DNA from: Chitinivorax sp. B
Lineage (GTDB): Bacteria > Pseudomonadota > Gammaproteobacteria > Burkholderiales > SCOH01
Reading direction: 5' to 3'
DNA length: 64,000 nt
NCBI RefSeq assembly: GCF_005503445.1
Contig: NZ_SCOH01000002.1
Location: forward strand, 62,001 to 126,000
The translations under genes were made by a program, and so were the position numbers. Position 1 is the stretch's first letter, and every line of letters begins with the position of its first letter. The notes below the pieces were generated by a model that was given only the letters and a program-made list of their open reading frames with translations, ran no database searches and was not told where the DNA came from. Shown here one piece after another: positions 9,530 through 18,864 of this stretch.

Positions 9530-10353
9530 TGAATACCCTGACGTCGTTTCAATGCCTCGACATAGGGCTGCAACACCTTCTTATCCTGATCAGTGAAGGG
9601 TCGATTGAAATTGATGCCAATGCGCACCAGGAAATTCTGCTCCGGCGGTGTATTCATGGTGAAACGGACCACAGCCTGGGTTACTCGATCACGTTCCAGT
9701 GCAGGTATTTGATGGTGCGCCAGCAATACCAACGATGGCACGACGCTGCTTTCCGACAATACTGTGACACTTTGTTTGATTTCAGCTGTCATCGGCAGCA
9801 ATGCCAGATCTGAGATCAACGCGGCGGACACGTCCCCCCTAAGCAGGGCCATCGCAGCACTATTCTGGAATTCGTTATAACGGAAGGTGACGTCACGACC
9901 ATCGATCATGCCAGCTTGGCGAAACATGTCGCGTCCCAGCATAGCAGTCATCGTCAGTGCATTCGGAAAAGCAATCGATTGTCCGTTCAAGTCACTCATC
10001 TGCTTGATCGCTGCACCCTGTTTGACCAGCAATATCGCCTTCAGCCCCCCTGCAGCTTTCAGTAAGGGTATATAGCCAGCTCGTTCCACAGCCAGTAATG
10101 CAGAGTGAGAACCGATAATGGCAAAGTCGTATCCTCCTCGCAGCAAGCGGGCCAGATACTCATCATAGTTACGAGCAGTCACCAACACCACCTGATGACC
10201 GCTTTGTTCGGAGATCGCATCCCGAAGCGGTTGAAAAGCAGCCACCAGGGAACGGGGAGTGAGAAAAGGTTCGACCGCGAGCGTCAGTTCCCGCGCGGAT
10301 AACAGGCTTGCCCAACATAACAATAGGGCCACATACCAGCGTTTGCGACGCAT
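9526..10353 (-). CDS. Periplasmic PhnD/SsuA-like substrate-binding protein
   Basis: 275 residues from the ATG at 10353, chosen because AGGAGGG lies 6 bases upstream and the protein then starts with a signal peptide (MRRKRWYVALLLCW, cleavage near SARE). The longer open frame reaching 10467 would overlap argA. The mature part matches PhnD-type type 2 periplasmic binding proteins: FLTPRSLVAAFQPLRDAI, YDFAIIGSHSALL, LNGQSIAFPNALT, and a C-terminal helix typical of ligand-gated signalling variants. No ABC permease or ATPase is present; instead the stop overlaps the start of a GGDEF/EAL gene by 4 bases. I infer a sensor role rather than transport. The ligand cannot be told; family members bind phosphonates, phosphite or other small anions. 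Confidence 0.85.
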   Translation of the reverse strand: MRRKRWYVALLLCWASLLSARELTLAVEPFLTPRSLVAAFQPLRDAISEQSGHQVVLVTARNYDEYLARLLRGGYDFAIIGSHSALLAVERAGYIPLLKAAGGLKAILLVKQGAAIKQMSDLNGQSIAFPNALTMTAMLGRDMFRQAGMIDGRDVTFRYNEFQNSAAMALLRGDVSAALISDLALLPMTAEIKQSVTVLSESSVVPSLVLLAHHQIPALERDRVTQAVVRFTMNTPPEQNFLVRIGINFNRPFTDQDKKVLQPYVEALKRRQGIQ

Positions 10354-10369
10354 GTGACCCTCCTGAGCA

Positions 10370-11695
10370 TTACAGCGTCTTGATAAATACCTTCGACCTT
10401 CTCTGGTAATTATAGAAACGCTGTTTCTCAAGTGGCAGATCATCGACACTGGCTGGCTGGAATCCACGCTCGATAAACCAGTGAGCGGTACGTGTGGTCA
10501 GTACAAACAGACGCTTGATACCACCCAACTGACGAGCACGACGCTCCAGTTCCTGCAACAGCTTGTCACCCAGCCCACGATCGCGAAATTCTGGATGAAC
10601 TGCCAGACATGCCAGCTCGGCCATGTTGTTATCAGGGTAGGAGTAAAGTGCGACACAACCAATCACCATGTCGTAGCGTTTCAACACAGTGAACAGGTTG
10701 ATTTCCATCTCCAGCAGTTCCCGACTGCGCTTTACCAACACGCCCTCGTCTTCCAGCGGCTCAATCAGCGCCAAAATACCGCCGACGTCGTCAATGGTTG
10801 CCTGCCGGATCTGCTCCAACGGCTCAGCTGTGACCATGGTACCAATACCTTCACGGGTAAACAGTTCCATGATCAGTCCGCCATCTACCTTACGATTGAT
10901 CAAATGGGCACGCGGCACCCCATTTCGTGCCGCACGAATGGCGCCGGGCAAATATACACGGATGTCTTCGGTCAAATCAGTCGCCACATCCAGGATTTTT
11001 TGGGCTTTTTGTGCGGGTAACTCCGATAGCAACTGACCATGCCGGTTTACCACACCGCCAGATCCCGTCAGGAATACCAGCTTGTCGGCACGCAAGGCAA
11101 CAGCGGCTTCGGTCGCTACGTTTTCCAGCGTCAGATTGAATACTTCACCCGTCGGCGAGTAACCCAATGGCGACAGCAACACGATTTCACCGTCATCCAG
11201 GCTACCGTTGATCATCATGGTATTGATCTTACGGACTTTTCCTGTGTAGTTGAAATCAATGCCATTACGTACGCCCATGGGTTGCGCTGTGACGTAGTTG
11301 CCACTGGCCACCCGAATATCAGCGCCTGCCATTGGCGAGTTGGGCAACCCCATCGACAACGCGGCTTCAATTTCAACGCGCACTTGACCGACCGCCTGTT
11401 TGGCGCATTCCAACGCATCCCCATCCGTTATACGGATATCGTCGTGGTATTCCGGTGTCAGCCCCTTTTCCGCCATTTCAGCTTCAATCTGTGGGCGCGT
11501 TCCATGGACCAGCACCAAGCGTACGCCTAGACTGACCAACAAATTCAAATCATGAGTCAGATTGTAAAAAGTACCGTCCTGAACAACCTCACCACCAAAC
11601 GCTACGACAAACGTCTTACCGCGAAAAGCGTGGATGTAAGGTGCCGAGGCACGGAACCAGTCGACAAATTCGGCCAGATGGTCGGAGTTCTGCAT
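10370..11695 (-). CDS. argA: Amino-acid N-acetyltransferase (N-acetylglutamate synthase)
   Basis: 441 residues, the normal length for bacterial ArgA. The N-terminal amino-acid-kinase-like domain (about 20-280) shows GKTFVVAFGGEVV, LVLVHGTRPQIE and NYTGKVRKI. The C-terminal GNAT domain (about 295-440) shows LACLAVHPEFRDRGLGDKLL, the acetyl-CoA-binding loop. It catalyses acetyl-CoA + L-glutamate to N-acetyl-L-glutamate, the first step of arginine synthesis, and family enzymes are inhibited by arginine through the kinase-like domain. The PhnD-like gene starts 16 bases downstream on the same strand, but a functional link is not obvious. Confidence 0.96.
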   Translation of the reverse strand: MQNSDHLAEFVDWFRASAPYIHAFRGKTFVVAFGGEVVQDGTFYNLTHDLNLLVSLGVRLVLVHGTRPQIEAEMAEKGLTPEYHDDIRITDGDALECAKQAVGQVRVEIEAALSMGLPNSPMAGADIRVASGNYVTAQPMGVRNGIDFNYTGKVRKINTMMINGSLDDGEIVLLSPLGYSPTGEVFNLTLENVATEAAVALRADKLVFLTGSGGVVNRHGQLLSELPAQKAQKILDVATDLTEDIRVYLPGAIRAARNGVPRAHLINRKVDGGLIMELFTREGIGTMVTAEPLEQIRQATIDDVGGILALIEPLEDEGVLVKRSRELLEMEINLFTVLKRYDMVIGCVALYSYPDNNMAELACLAVHPEFRDRGLGDKLLQELERRARQLGGIKRLFVLTTRTAHWFIERGFQPASVDDLPLEKQRFYNYQRRSKVFIKTL

Positions 11696-12149
11696 TTGCG
11701 GTACTTCGAGCTAAGTTAAACCGGTGAAGACTAACAGAAAATCCTATCTAGCACGATGCAGAAAATACATCACTAAATGGCGGCTCGTCTTAAGTTGGAG
11801 TTCGTGCAAAGACATCATCCATACACGCCACACAGTCACCCATGCAGATATCATTACACTGCGGTTTTCCGATAGCCCTTGCAAATAATGAGAGGCGGTC
11901 ACGAATCAAATTTCATAACACAGATCTGTCACATTACACAATCCGATACATGCACAATTCCCCCAATCTACCAATTGCTTTATTTTAGATACCCTCTTGG
12001 CAGGTATCGATAGTCAATTTCCACATATAAATCAATTGCCTACCTATTTTCCGGCAATGACTCAGGAAACATTAGACTCACTCTGATACTGCTTCACCCT
12101 AAGGCGGCCAACGATACGGGCGTCTCTTCTTCTGGAGCTGTAAATCATC
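11696..12149. other. Intergenic region between argA and the sodium symporter
   Basis: AT-rich 454-base stretch separating divergent genes; it should carry the promoters of argA (minus) and the symporter (plus). I see no convincing open frame. The only structured motif found is an interrupted palindrome, GATACC (11988-11993) and GGTATC (12003-12008) separated by 9 bases, which could be an operator half-site pair but is short enough to be chance. Confidence 0.5.
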
Positions 12150-13475
12150 ATGCAAAGAGCAACCTGGGGCTCAAAATTGGGCTTCATCCTCGCATCCGCG
12201 GGTTCCGCCGTCGGATTAGGGTGCATCTGGAAATTTCCTTATGTCACTGCATCCAATGGTGGCGGTGCCTTCCTGATCGTCTTCCTAGCCTTCTCGTTTA
12301 CGCTCGGATTGGCATTGATGAAGTTGGAGCTGGCGCTGGGTCGTGCCGGCCGCGCCGGCATCGTCGGCACCTTCCGTCAATTGGGTGGCGAACACTGGCG
12401 CTGGGTGGGCATCCCCACAGTACTGGGATGTTTGATCATCATGATGTTTTACGGTGTGGTAGGAGGCTGGACCATCGCCCATATCAAGATGACCGCTTTT
12501 GGTGAATTGGCAACAACAGATACAGCCAAGCTCAGTACAGCGTTTGGTGACTTCATCAAGCAACCCATCACACCCATTGTGTACCACGGCCTGTTTTTGG
12601 CCTTGACTTTGGGTGTAGTAATTGGCGGAGTACAACAAGGGATCGAGCGTTTGTCGAAGGTATTGATGCCACTGCTGTTCATTTTGATGCTGGTATTGAT
12701 CGTACGCGGGGTAACCCTACCAGGCGGCTGGGCAGGTGTTGAATTCATGTTCCGCCCTGACTTCAGCAAGCTGTCGATTGATGCGATCATCAGTGCATTA
12801 GGTTTAGCATTCTTTTCGCTATCGCTTGGCATGGGTGTCATGATCACCTATGGCTCCTACATTGACGAACATACCCACATCCCGGGTACAGCAATGTGGA
12901 TTGTCAGCCTGGCTGTCATGGCCTGCTTACTGGGTGGTTTGATGGTATTGCCGCCTGCCTTCGCCTTTGGCATGAACCCAGCTGCCGGCCCAGGCTTGAC
13001 GTTCATCAGCATGCCCGCCGTTTTTGCCCATATGCCAGGTGGTGTGCTGTTTGGTACGGCCTTCTTTGTTCTGCTGTTGGTTGCCGCGTTGACCTCGTCG
13101 GTTTCATTGCTGGAGGTAGCCGTCAGCTATTTCGTCGATGAACTGAAGTGGTCACGCCGAACCGCATCGATTGTGCCATCCGTTTTGATGCTGATTGGTG
13201 GTATTCCCGCTTCGTTGAGCTTTGGTCCTTGGGCAGACATCAAACTGTTCGGCCTGACGATTTTCGACATGATGGATTACCTGACATCCAACATCATGTT
13301 ACCGCTGGGGGGGGTTGTCACTGCACTATTTGGTGGCTGGGTTGCATGGAAAGCGGTCGAAAAGCAGTTGGCGCACGGCAATCAATTGCCTGCCGTTGCC
13401 ATGCAAATGATCAAGGTAACGGTCAGCTGGGTCGCTCCGGCTGTGATCTCCGTTGTACTGCTGAAAGGTCTGTAG
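12150..13475 (+). CDS. Sodium-dependent transporter, SNF (NSS) family
   Basis: 441 residues with about eleven hydrophobic helices, typical of bacterial neurotransmitter:sodium symporters such as LeuT, TnaT and MhsT. The first helix carries the diagnostic GSAVGLGCIWKFPY followed by NGGGAFL, which form the sodium and substrate sites. Probably imports an amino acid or related amine with Na+; the substrate cannot be predicted. It is monocistronic as far as visible: argA diverges upstream and purC converges downstream. GGAG lies about 12 bases before the ATG, a rather long spacing. Confidence 0.92.
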   Translation: MQRATWGSKLGFILASAGSAVGLGCIWKFPYVTASNGGGAFLIVFLAFSFTLGLALMKLELALGRAGRAGIVGTFRQLGGEHWRWVGIPTVLGCLIIMMFYGVVGGWTIAHIKMTAFGELATTDTAKLSTAFGDFIKQPITPIVYHGLFLALTLGVVIGGVQQGIERLSKVLMPLLFILMLVLIVRGVTLPGGWAGVEFMFRPDFSKLSIDAIISALGLAFFSLSLGMGVMITYGSYIDEHTHIPGTAMWIVSLAVMACLLGGLMVLPPAFAFGMNPAAGPGLTFISMPAVFAHMPGGVLFGTAFFVLLLVAALTSSVSLLEVAVSYFVDELKWSRRTASIVPSVLMLIGGIPASLSFGPWADIKLFGLTIFDMMDYLTSNIMLPLGGVVTALFGGWVAWKAVEKQLAHGNQLPAVAMQMIKVTVSWVAPAVISVVLLKGL

Positions 13476-13609
13476 GGCGCTGAAACAGCAGGTGGCACAG
13501 CGTGGAGTAATGCAACCTGTAATTCACAACAGCAGCGGGCGCTGTTTACTGCTGCCTTTGGCAGGAATCCAGTATTCCTGCTCATTAGACACGCGGCAAA
13601 ACGAATCCG

Positions 13610-13638
13610 AAAAAAAGCCCCTCGGTCATCCGAGGGGC
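13610..13638 (-). terminator. Intrinsic terminator of the pur operon
   Basis: GCCCCTCGG and CCGAGGGGC form a perfect 9-bp stem with a 4-base TCAT loop (13617-13638). On the minus strand it is followed by a run of seven T (13616-13610). It lies 25 bases after the purC stop codon and so closes the purE-purK-alkD-purC transcript. Confidence 0.92.
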
Positions 13639-13662
13639 GCAGTCAACACAAGGGAGGGAGAT

Positions 13663-14541
13663 TTAACGTGTCAGCTTTACTAATGCTTCGCGATACTTCT
13701 CTGCCGTTCTGACTGCGACTTCTACTGGAAGTTCCGGTGCTGGGGGTGTTTTATTCCAGCCCGTCGACTCTAACCAATCCCGAACATACTGCTTATCAAA
13801 TGAAGGTGGATTGATACCAATCTGGTAGCTTTCTGAAGGCCAGAAACGCGAGGAGTCCGGTGTCAGCGCTTCATCCATCAACGTCAGTACGCCATTATCG
13901 TCCAAGCCAAATTCAAACTTGGTATCAGCAATGATAATACCGCGCGTGGCAGCATATTCTGCCGCAGCTTTATACAACGCAATGGCGGTATCCCTTACCC
14001 TTTCAGCTAACTCCACACCGATTTTGCTGGTTAGCTCGTCAAAGCTGATATTTTCATCGTGGTCACCGACCGCAGCCTTCGTCGAAGGTGTAAAGATCGG
14101 CGCTGGCAACTTGGCCGCTTCCTGCAGGCCCACAGGCAGCTGAATGCCACAGACGGTGCCAGATTTCCGGTATTCCTTCCACCCACTTCCCGCCAGGTAA
14201 CCTCGTACAATAGCCTCGACCGGCACCGGCTTCAAGCGCTTGCACACCACTGCACGACCTTCCACCTGGGGACGATCAACTTCGCTGACCACGTCTTCTG
14301 GCTTGTCACCTGTAAAATGACTAGGTACCAGACCCTGCAATTTGTCAAACCAGAAGTTGGAAATAGAGGTCAGTAATTTGCCTTTTTCTGGAATCGGCTC
14401 ATTCAGAATGACATCGAATGCCGACAGACGATCCGTCGCAATCATCAACATACGTTGCTCGTCGATTTCATACAGATCACGCACCTTGCCGGAGTAGATC
14501 TTCTTAAGACTTTGCAGATTGGTTTGAGTCAGGCCAGTCAT
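13663..14541 (-). CDS. purC: SAICAR synthetase
   Basis: Phosphoribosylaminoimidazole-succinocarboxamide synthase, 292 residues: the long form found in many betaproteobacteria rather than the roughly 237-residue E. coli form. Visible motifs are IYSGKVRDLYE (nucleotide-binding start), ATDRLSAFDV, RGYLAGSGWKEY and LIDEALTPDSSRFWP-like LMDEALTPDSSRFWP. It ligates aspartate to CAIR in purine synthesis, the step after PurE/PurK. It is the last gene of the minus-strand purE-purK-alkD-purC unit, starting 2 bases after the alkD stop codon. Confidence 0.97.
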   Translation of the reverse strand: MTGLTQTNLQSLKKIYSGKVRDLYEIDEQRMLMIATDRLSAFDVILNEPIPEKGKLLTSISNFWFDKLQGLVPSHFTGDKPEDVVSEVDRPQVEGRAVVCKRLKPVPVEAIVRGYLAGSGWKEYRKSGTVCGIQLPVGLQEAAKLPAPIFTPSTKAAVGDHDENISFDELTSKIGVELAERVRDTAIALYKAAAEYAATRGIIIADTKFEFGLDDNGVLTLMDEALTPDSSRFWPSESYQIGINPPSFDKQYVRDWLESTGWNKTPPAPELPVEVAVRTAEKYREALVKLTR

Positions 14542-14543
14542 GG

Positions 14544-15242
14544 CTATTCCTTCGTCAGATGTTTCATTGCCTCGCGCACCGAAAGCGGCGAGAGCGGGGT
14601 GTATTCGACAAAATCGCGGACTGCATCCGGGTCAGTATAGGCATATTCGCGCAACGCCCAACCTATGGCTTTGCGGATGAAGAAATCAGTTTTGTCAGCA
14701 TTGATATGGCAATAGGCAAATAACCGACGGATATCAGTCTGTTGCTTCCATTTCAACTGGTGAAGAATCGCAACCCGCCGCAGCCATTTGTTCTCATGCT
14801 GGCTGAGTACATCAATTCGATGATGCAAACTGCGATTCGCCAGCACCAGCGGACCGACTACCCATACCGCCAAGCCATCTACGGTATCCCACCAACTGTG
14901 CTGGATGACCAATGCTTCCAATTGAGGTAAAGCATTGCCGGATAATTGGCCCACTGCAGCAGCCAAGGTGTCGACAGCGACGTAATGCAGCTCCCGTTGC
15001 GGGAAGGCATATAAAGCCTGTGCTGCTTCCAGTAATCCTACCTCGTTGAAACTGTGTTTGGCACCTTGCAACAAGGGCTTGACCAGCTTACGCCGCAATG
15101 GGGTTTTGACACCGTAGAAGTCAAACTGATCACGCAGATAGGCACGCATGGCAGCAGCATTCTGCACATTGGCATGCTGCTGCAGCACCTGCTGTACAGC
15201 AGCAACCCACGCACCTGTAGTTAAAATGGAACGCGCACTCAC
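14544..15242 (-). CDS. alkD: AlkD-like DNA alkylation repair protein
   Basis: 232 residues of alpha-helical HEAT-like repeats matching the AlkC/AlkD DNA glycosylase family. SWWDTVDGLA contains the Trp and Asp of the AlkD active cleft, and KWLRRVAILHQLKW and FFIRKAIGWALREYA are the other conserved blocks. AlkD removes bulky or cationic N3- and N7-alkylpurines without base flipping. Its ATG overlaps the purK stop by 4 bases and purC starts 2 bases after it, so a repair gene is embedded within a purine operon; shared expression looks structural, a functional reason is unknown. Confidence 0.9.
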   Translation of the reverse strand: MSARSILTTGAWVAAVQQVLQQHANVQNAAAMRAYLRDQFDFYGVKTPLRRKLVKPLLQGAKHSFNEVGLLEAAQALYAFPQRELHYVAVDTLAAAVGQLSGNALPQLEALVIQHSWWDTVDGLAVWVVGPLVLANRSLHHRIDVLSQHENKWLRRVAILHQLKWKQQTDIRRLFAYCHINADKTDFFIRKAIGWALREYAYTDPDAVRDFVEYTPLSPLSVREAMKHLTKE

Positions 15243-16381
15243 TCTGCCTGTTGAAGCATCTGCTTCAATTCAATGGCTTGGGCCAAAGCTGCATTGACAT
15301 CATCTGCCAACACATCGAAGTGCCCCATCTTGCGGCCGATACGCGCCTCGGTCTTACCATACAAATGCAGCTTGACGTTCGGCTGGGACAGCAGTTTGTC
15401 CCATGCTGGCTCATCATCGCGCCATATATCGCCCAGCAGATTGACCATGGCCACTGGCTTGAGCAGGTAATTGTCCCCAGGGGGCAAAGCACACATGGTA
15501 CGAACTTGCTGCTCGAACTGACTGGTCAGACAGGCATCGATTGTATAGTGGCCGCTGTTGTGCGGACGTGGGGCAATCTCGTTGATCAACAGGCTGTTGT
15601 CGTCCAGTACGAAAAATTCAACCGCTAGCACACCAACATAGTTCATTGACTCAGCCAGCTTCAGTGCCATCTCACGGGCTTTATCTGCAATGGCTGTAGG
15701 TACCCGTGCCGGCACGATACTGATATCCAGAATACCAGATTCGTGCTGATTTTCAGCTACAGGGAAAGTGCTGACCTCAGTAGTGGAGGTACGGGTGACA
15801 ATGACGGAAATCTCCGTCTTCAAGTTCAACATTTTCTCCAGTACACAGGGTTTGCTGCCCATTTGCTGCCAAACGGTACGCACTTCCTCTGCAGTTTTGA
15901 CCCGAATCTGACCCTTGCCGTCGTACCCCAAACGAGCACTCTTCAGAATGCCTGGTAGATAGGCTTCCATTGCCTGTACCAGATCCGCCTCATTCTCTAT
16001 GGCCAGAAAAGGGGCCACACCCAGGCCTGCACCACTGATGTAGCGTTTTTCCTTGATACGATCCTGCGCTATCGATACACATTCTGCACTTGGCGTCACC
16101 CGCATTCGCGCTTGCAAAAAACGCATACTTTCCGCCGGTACATTCTCAAACTCGGTGGTCACGGCAGCACAGGTATCAACCAACATCTGCAGTGCGCCGG
16201 GATCATCGTATTTGGAACAGATATGCACATCCGCCAAGCCACCTGCTGGACTGTCCGGATCAGGGTCCAATACGGTGACACGGTAGCCCATGGCACGAGC
16301 AGCCATCGTGAACATGCGGCCAAGCTGGCCGCCACCGAGAATTCCCAGCATGGCGTTGGGCAGGATATGGGGCGTGGTCAT
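15239..16381 (-). CDS. purK: N5-carboxyaminoimidazole ribonucleotide synthase
   Basis: 380-residue ATP-grasp enzyme that carboxylates AIR with ATP and bicarbonate to N5-CAIR. Motifs: LGILGGGQLGRMF near the N terminus, LKSARLGYDGKGQ (ATP-binding loop), VLAVEFFVLDD and NEIAPRPHNSGHYTIDAC. It follows purE by 5 bases and overlaps alkD by 4 bases. Confidence 0.97.
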   Translation of the reverse strand: MTTPHILPNAMLGILGGGQLGRMFTMAARAMGYRVTVLDPDPDSPAGGLADVHICSKYDDPGALQMLVDTCAAVTTEFENVPAESMRFLQARMRVTPSAECVSIAQDRIKEKRYISGAGLGVAPFLAIENEADLVQAMEAYLPGILKSARLGYDGKGQIRVKTAEEVRTVWQQMGSKPCVLEKMLNLKTEISVIVTRTSTTEVSTFPVAENQHESGILDISIVPARVPTAIADKAREMALKLAESMNYVGVLAVEFFVLDDNSLLINEIAPRPHNSGHYTIDACLTSQFEQQVRTMCALPPGDNYLLKPVAMVNLLGDIWRDDEPAWDKLLSQPNVKLHLYGKTEARIGRKMGHFDVLADDVNAALAQAIELKQMLQQAE

Positions 16382-16386
16382 GGTAC

Positions 16387-16875
16387 TTACTCCACGTCAG
16401 GCAATGTCATCGCCAAGACGGTTTGTTTCTGTTTGTCGCGGAAGGCTTCCAATGCCAGACGCAGACGGGCATCCTGATTGGCCAACAGCGCCACCGCAAA
16501 CAAGCCGGCATTGGCCGCACCAGCTTCACCAATAGCAAAAGTTGCCACCGGAATACCCTTCGGCATCTGCACGATAGAATAAAGGGAATCCTGACCTTTC
16601 AGATACTTCGAGGGGACAGGTACACCCAGTACAGGCACAGTAGTCTTGGCTGCCAACATGCCAGGCAGGTGAGCAGCGCCACCTGCACCTGCAATAATGG
16701 CTTTCAAACCGCGCTCTTGAGCGGTTTCCGCATATTCGTACAACAAATCTGGCGTACGATGTGCCGAAACCACGCGTGCTTCAAATTCCACGCCGAACTC
16801 TTTGAGCACGCGTGCAGCATGCTGCATCACGTCCCAATCGCTATTACTACCCATTACGACGCCGACTTGGATCAT
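16387..16875 (-). CDS. purE: N5-carboxyaminoimidazole ribonucleotide mutase
   Basis: 162 residues, the class I bacterial PurE that converts N5-CAIR to CAIR. The start [14 protein letters not shown] supplies the nucleotide-binding loop, [10 protein letters not shown] the catalytic His, and [13 protein letters not shown] the second conserved loop. It is the first gene of the minus-strand purine unit; a promoter should lie in 16876-17049, where no operator could be identified. Confidence 0.97.
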   Translation of the reverse strand: MIQVGVVMGSNSDWDVMQHAARVLKEFGVEFEARVVSAHRTPDLLYEYAETAQERGLKAIIAGAGGAAHLPGMLAAKTTVPVLGVPVPSKYLKGQDSLYSIVQMPKGIPVATFAIGEAGAANAGLFAVALLANQDARLRLALEAFRDKQKQTVLAMTLPDVE

Positions 16876-17049
16876 GGTGTCACTCTTGATATCAAAGGCG
16901 ATGAAAAAAAGATGGCAATTTTAACCCGAATATCAGTTGAACATACGAGAATCTACCGGTTAAGCTTTATGGTCTTACAGTAAACAGAGTGCGCCCGGCT
17001 AAATATTTGAAATAAGAAATTTAACCCTGGGCACGGAGGAGTTCACACG

Positions 17050-18738
17050 ATGGCAACCTCGATTACCATCGAAGCATGGAAAAATCAAACAGTTGTGCAA
17101 CGGACCAGCAGCTATGCGGTGCTTTTACTACCACTAATATATCTGTTTTTCGGCATAGATCAATATGCATTATTAAATGAGAACGAAGGTCGCTATGCTG
17201 AAATAGCTCGTGAAATGCTGGAACGGGGTGACTTCATCATCCCACATCTGAATGGCCTACCCTATCTCGAAAAACCGCCGTTGCTCTACTATTTGACAGT
17301 GTTGTCATTCAAGTTGTTTGGCGTGACGGATGTTGCGGCCCGACTGGTACCAATCAGTGCATCATTGTTAGCAATAGGTACACTGGCCTGGTTTGGCCGG
17401 GCGGTTGGCCGACCATTAGCCGGGTTGATTGCCGCCTTCGTTCTAGGCTCGTCGCTAGGGTTTGTATTGCTGGGCAACGTGCAGATGACGGATTCGTTGT
17501 ACAACGCACTGTGGTGCTCTGCTTTGCTGGTCGCATATGTTGGTCTGACTCAGCCATCCCAGCAATTGATGTCGCTTGCCTATGCTTTACTGGCGTTGGC
17601 CGTGTTGGCTAAGGGCCTAGTCACATTGGTGCTGTTCTATATGGTTCTGATCCCATTAGCCTGGATCGCCCGTGAACAGCCTGCCAATATTTGGCTGAAA
17701 CGATTGTTTGCCCCGTGGCCATTACTACTGTTCGCCCTGATAGCAGTGCCCTGGCATGTAGCAGCAGCATTAACGTTGAAGGAGTTTTCCTGGTTCTACT
17801 TCATCAATGAGCATGTCTACCGCTTTACGGGTCAGCGAATGCCGCGAGACTATTTTGCTGGTGGTACGCCACTATTTTATGTCCCGCGGTTGATCTTCCT
17901 GTTCTTCCCATGGTCGATCGTCATGCTAGCAGCGGTAATCAAGCACGATATCGTGATAGATCCGAGCGATCGTCGTCTCACCTGGTTTGCCTGGTTGTTG
18001 GCTGGTGTGCCGACTGCGTTTTTCGCCATCTCATCATCCAAAGCAGACTATTACGTCATGGTGGCGTTGCCGGGCATGGCGCTGGTATTGGCTCAAGCAT
18101 TGACTCGAAGCTGGCAGCGCAGTCAGCAACATGTCATGACGTGTGTGGTGTTGGGTATATTCGGTGCAGCATTCGGTGTATGGCAATCCTGGATTTTCGC
18201 ACCGCCAGGCCTGTCTTCGTTCATGCCATGGCATATTCTGCCGGCCGCACCCGTTGCGTTGGCGTGGAGTGTACTGGCCGGGGCAGCGGCACTGCTGTTC
18301 CGCCTCAATCGCCCCATTCTTGGCTGGCTGGCGGTCGGGCTGATGTTCTTGCCGATGAAAGTGGCATTGTTGAATGCATTGCAAAGCAAAGAACCGCACT
18401 ATTCCACCCGGGATATGGCAAGTTACATCAAACAACACCATGCAGTGGCGCCGGTCATGCTATACCGTGACTATGAGTTGTTGTCGAGCCTGACGTTTCA
18501 CCTTGAACGGATCGTCCCGGTGGTGGATTCCACCAGCCCGGATCTATGGTTTGGCAAACAGCTGGGCACGGTTCCACACCAGTTCCCCTCGTCATCTGAA
18601 CTGGTTACAACCGGCCGTGGGTTCTTCCTGGTGGTGCCGGATCGACGGCAGCAAGAGCTGACTGCCTCGCCACTGGTTGCCAAGTTGTCACTGATTACCC
18701 GTATCGGCAACGCAAGTCTGTATCGCTACACCCCGTAA
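17050..18738 (+). CDS. ArnT-like glycosyltransferase, GT39/PMT family
   Basis: 562-residue polytopic membrane protein with about 11-12 hydrophobic helices. The first periplasmic loop carries LLNENEGRYAEIAREML and GLPYLEKPPLLYYL, the conserved acidic/EKPPL pattern of ArnT and related undecaprenyl-phosphate-sugar transferases. These enzymes act on the periplasmic face, for example adding aminoarabinose to lipid A; the exact sugar and acceptor here are unknown and there is no arn operon nearby. CACGGAGGAG just before the ATG gives a good ribosome site. Could equally be a protein O-mannosyl-type transferase of the same clan. Confidence 0.85.
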   Translation: MATSITIEAWKNQTVVQRTSSYAVLLLPLIYLFFGIDQYALLNENEGRYAEIAREMLERGDFIIPHLNGLPYLEKPPLLYYLTVLSFKLFGVTDVAARLVPISASLLAIGTLAWFGRAVGRPLAGLIAAFVLGSSLGFVLLGNVQMTDSLYNALWCSALLVAYVGLTQPSQQLMSLAYALLALAVLAKGLVTLVLFYMVLIPLAWIAREQPANIWLKRLFAPWPLLLFALIAVPWHVAAALTLKEFSWFYFINEHVYRFTGQRMPRDYFAGGTPLFYVPRLIFLFFPWSIVMLAAVIKHDIVIDPSDRRLTWFAWLLAGVPTAFFAISSSKADYYVMVALPGMALVLAQALTRSWQRSQQHVMTCVVLGIFGAAFGVWQSWIFAPPGLSSFMPWHILPAAPVALAWSVLAGAAALLFRLNRPILGWLAVGLMFLPMKVALLNALQSKEPHYSTRDMASYIKQHHAVAPVMLYRDYELLSSLTFHLERIVPVVDSTSPDLWFGKQLGTVPHQFPSSSELVTTGRGFFLVVPDRRQQELTASPLVAKLSLITRIGNASLYRYTP

Positions 18739-18748
18739 GCCGCGTGAC

Positions 18749-18779
18749 ATGCCGATGGTCGGCAACGATCCATCGGCAT
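18749..18779 (+). terminator. Hairpin after the GT39 gene
   Basis: ATGCCGATGG and CCATCGGCAT form a perfect 10-bp stem around an 11-base loop, 10 bases after the stop codon. There is no T-run, so it could be a weak terminator or an RNA-stabilising hairpin. Confidence 0.45.
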
Positions 18780-18864
18780 TGCCCGTTGCGGCATGCCCGG
18801 AATCTGAGTGGGTTACAGCCTGTGATATGCTGATACAGTCTCTGCTGGTGTCATTCATCACCTA

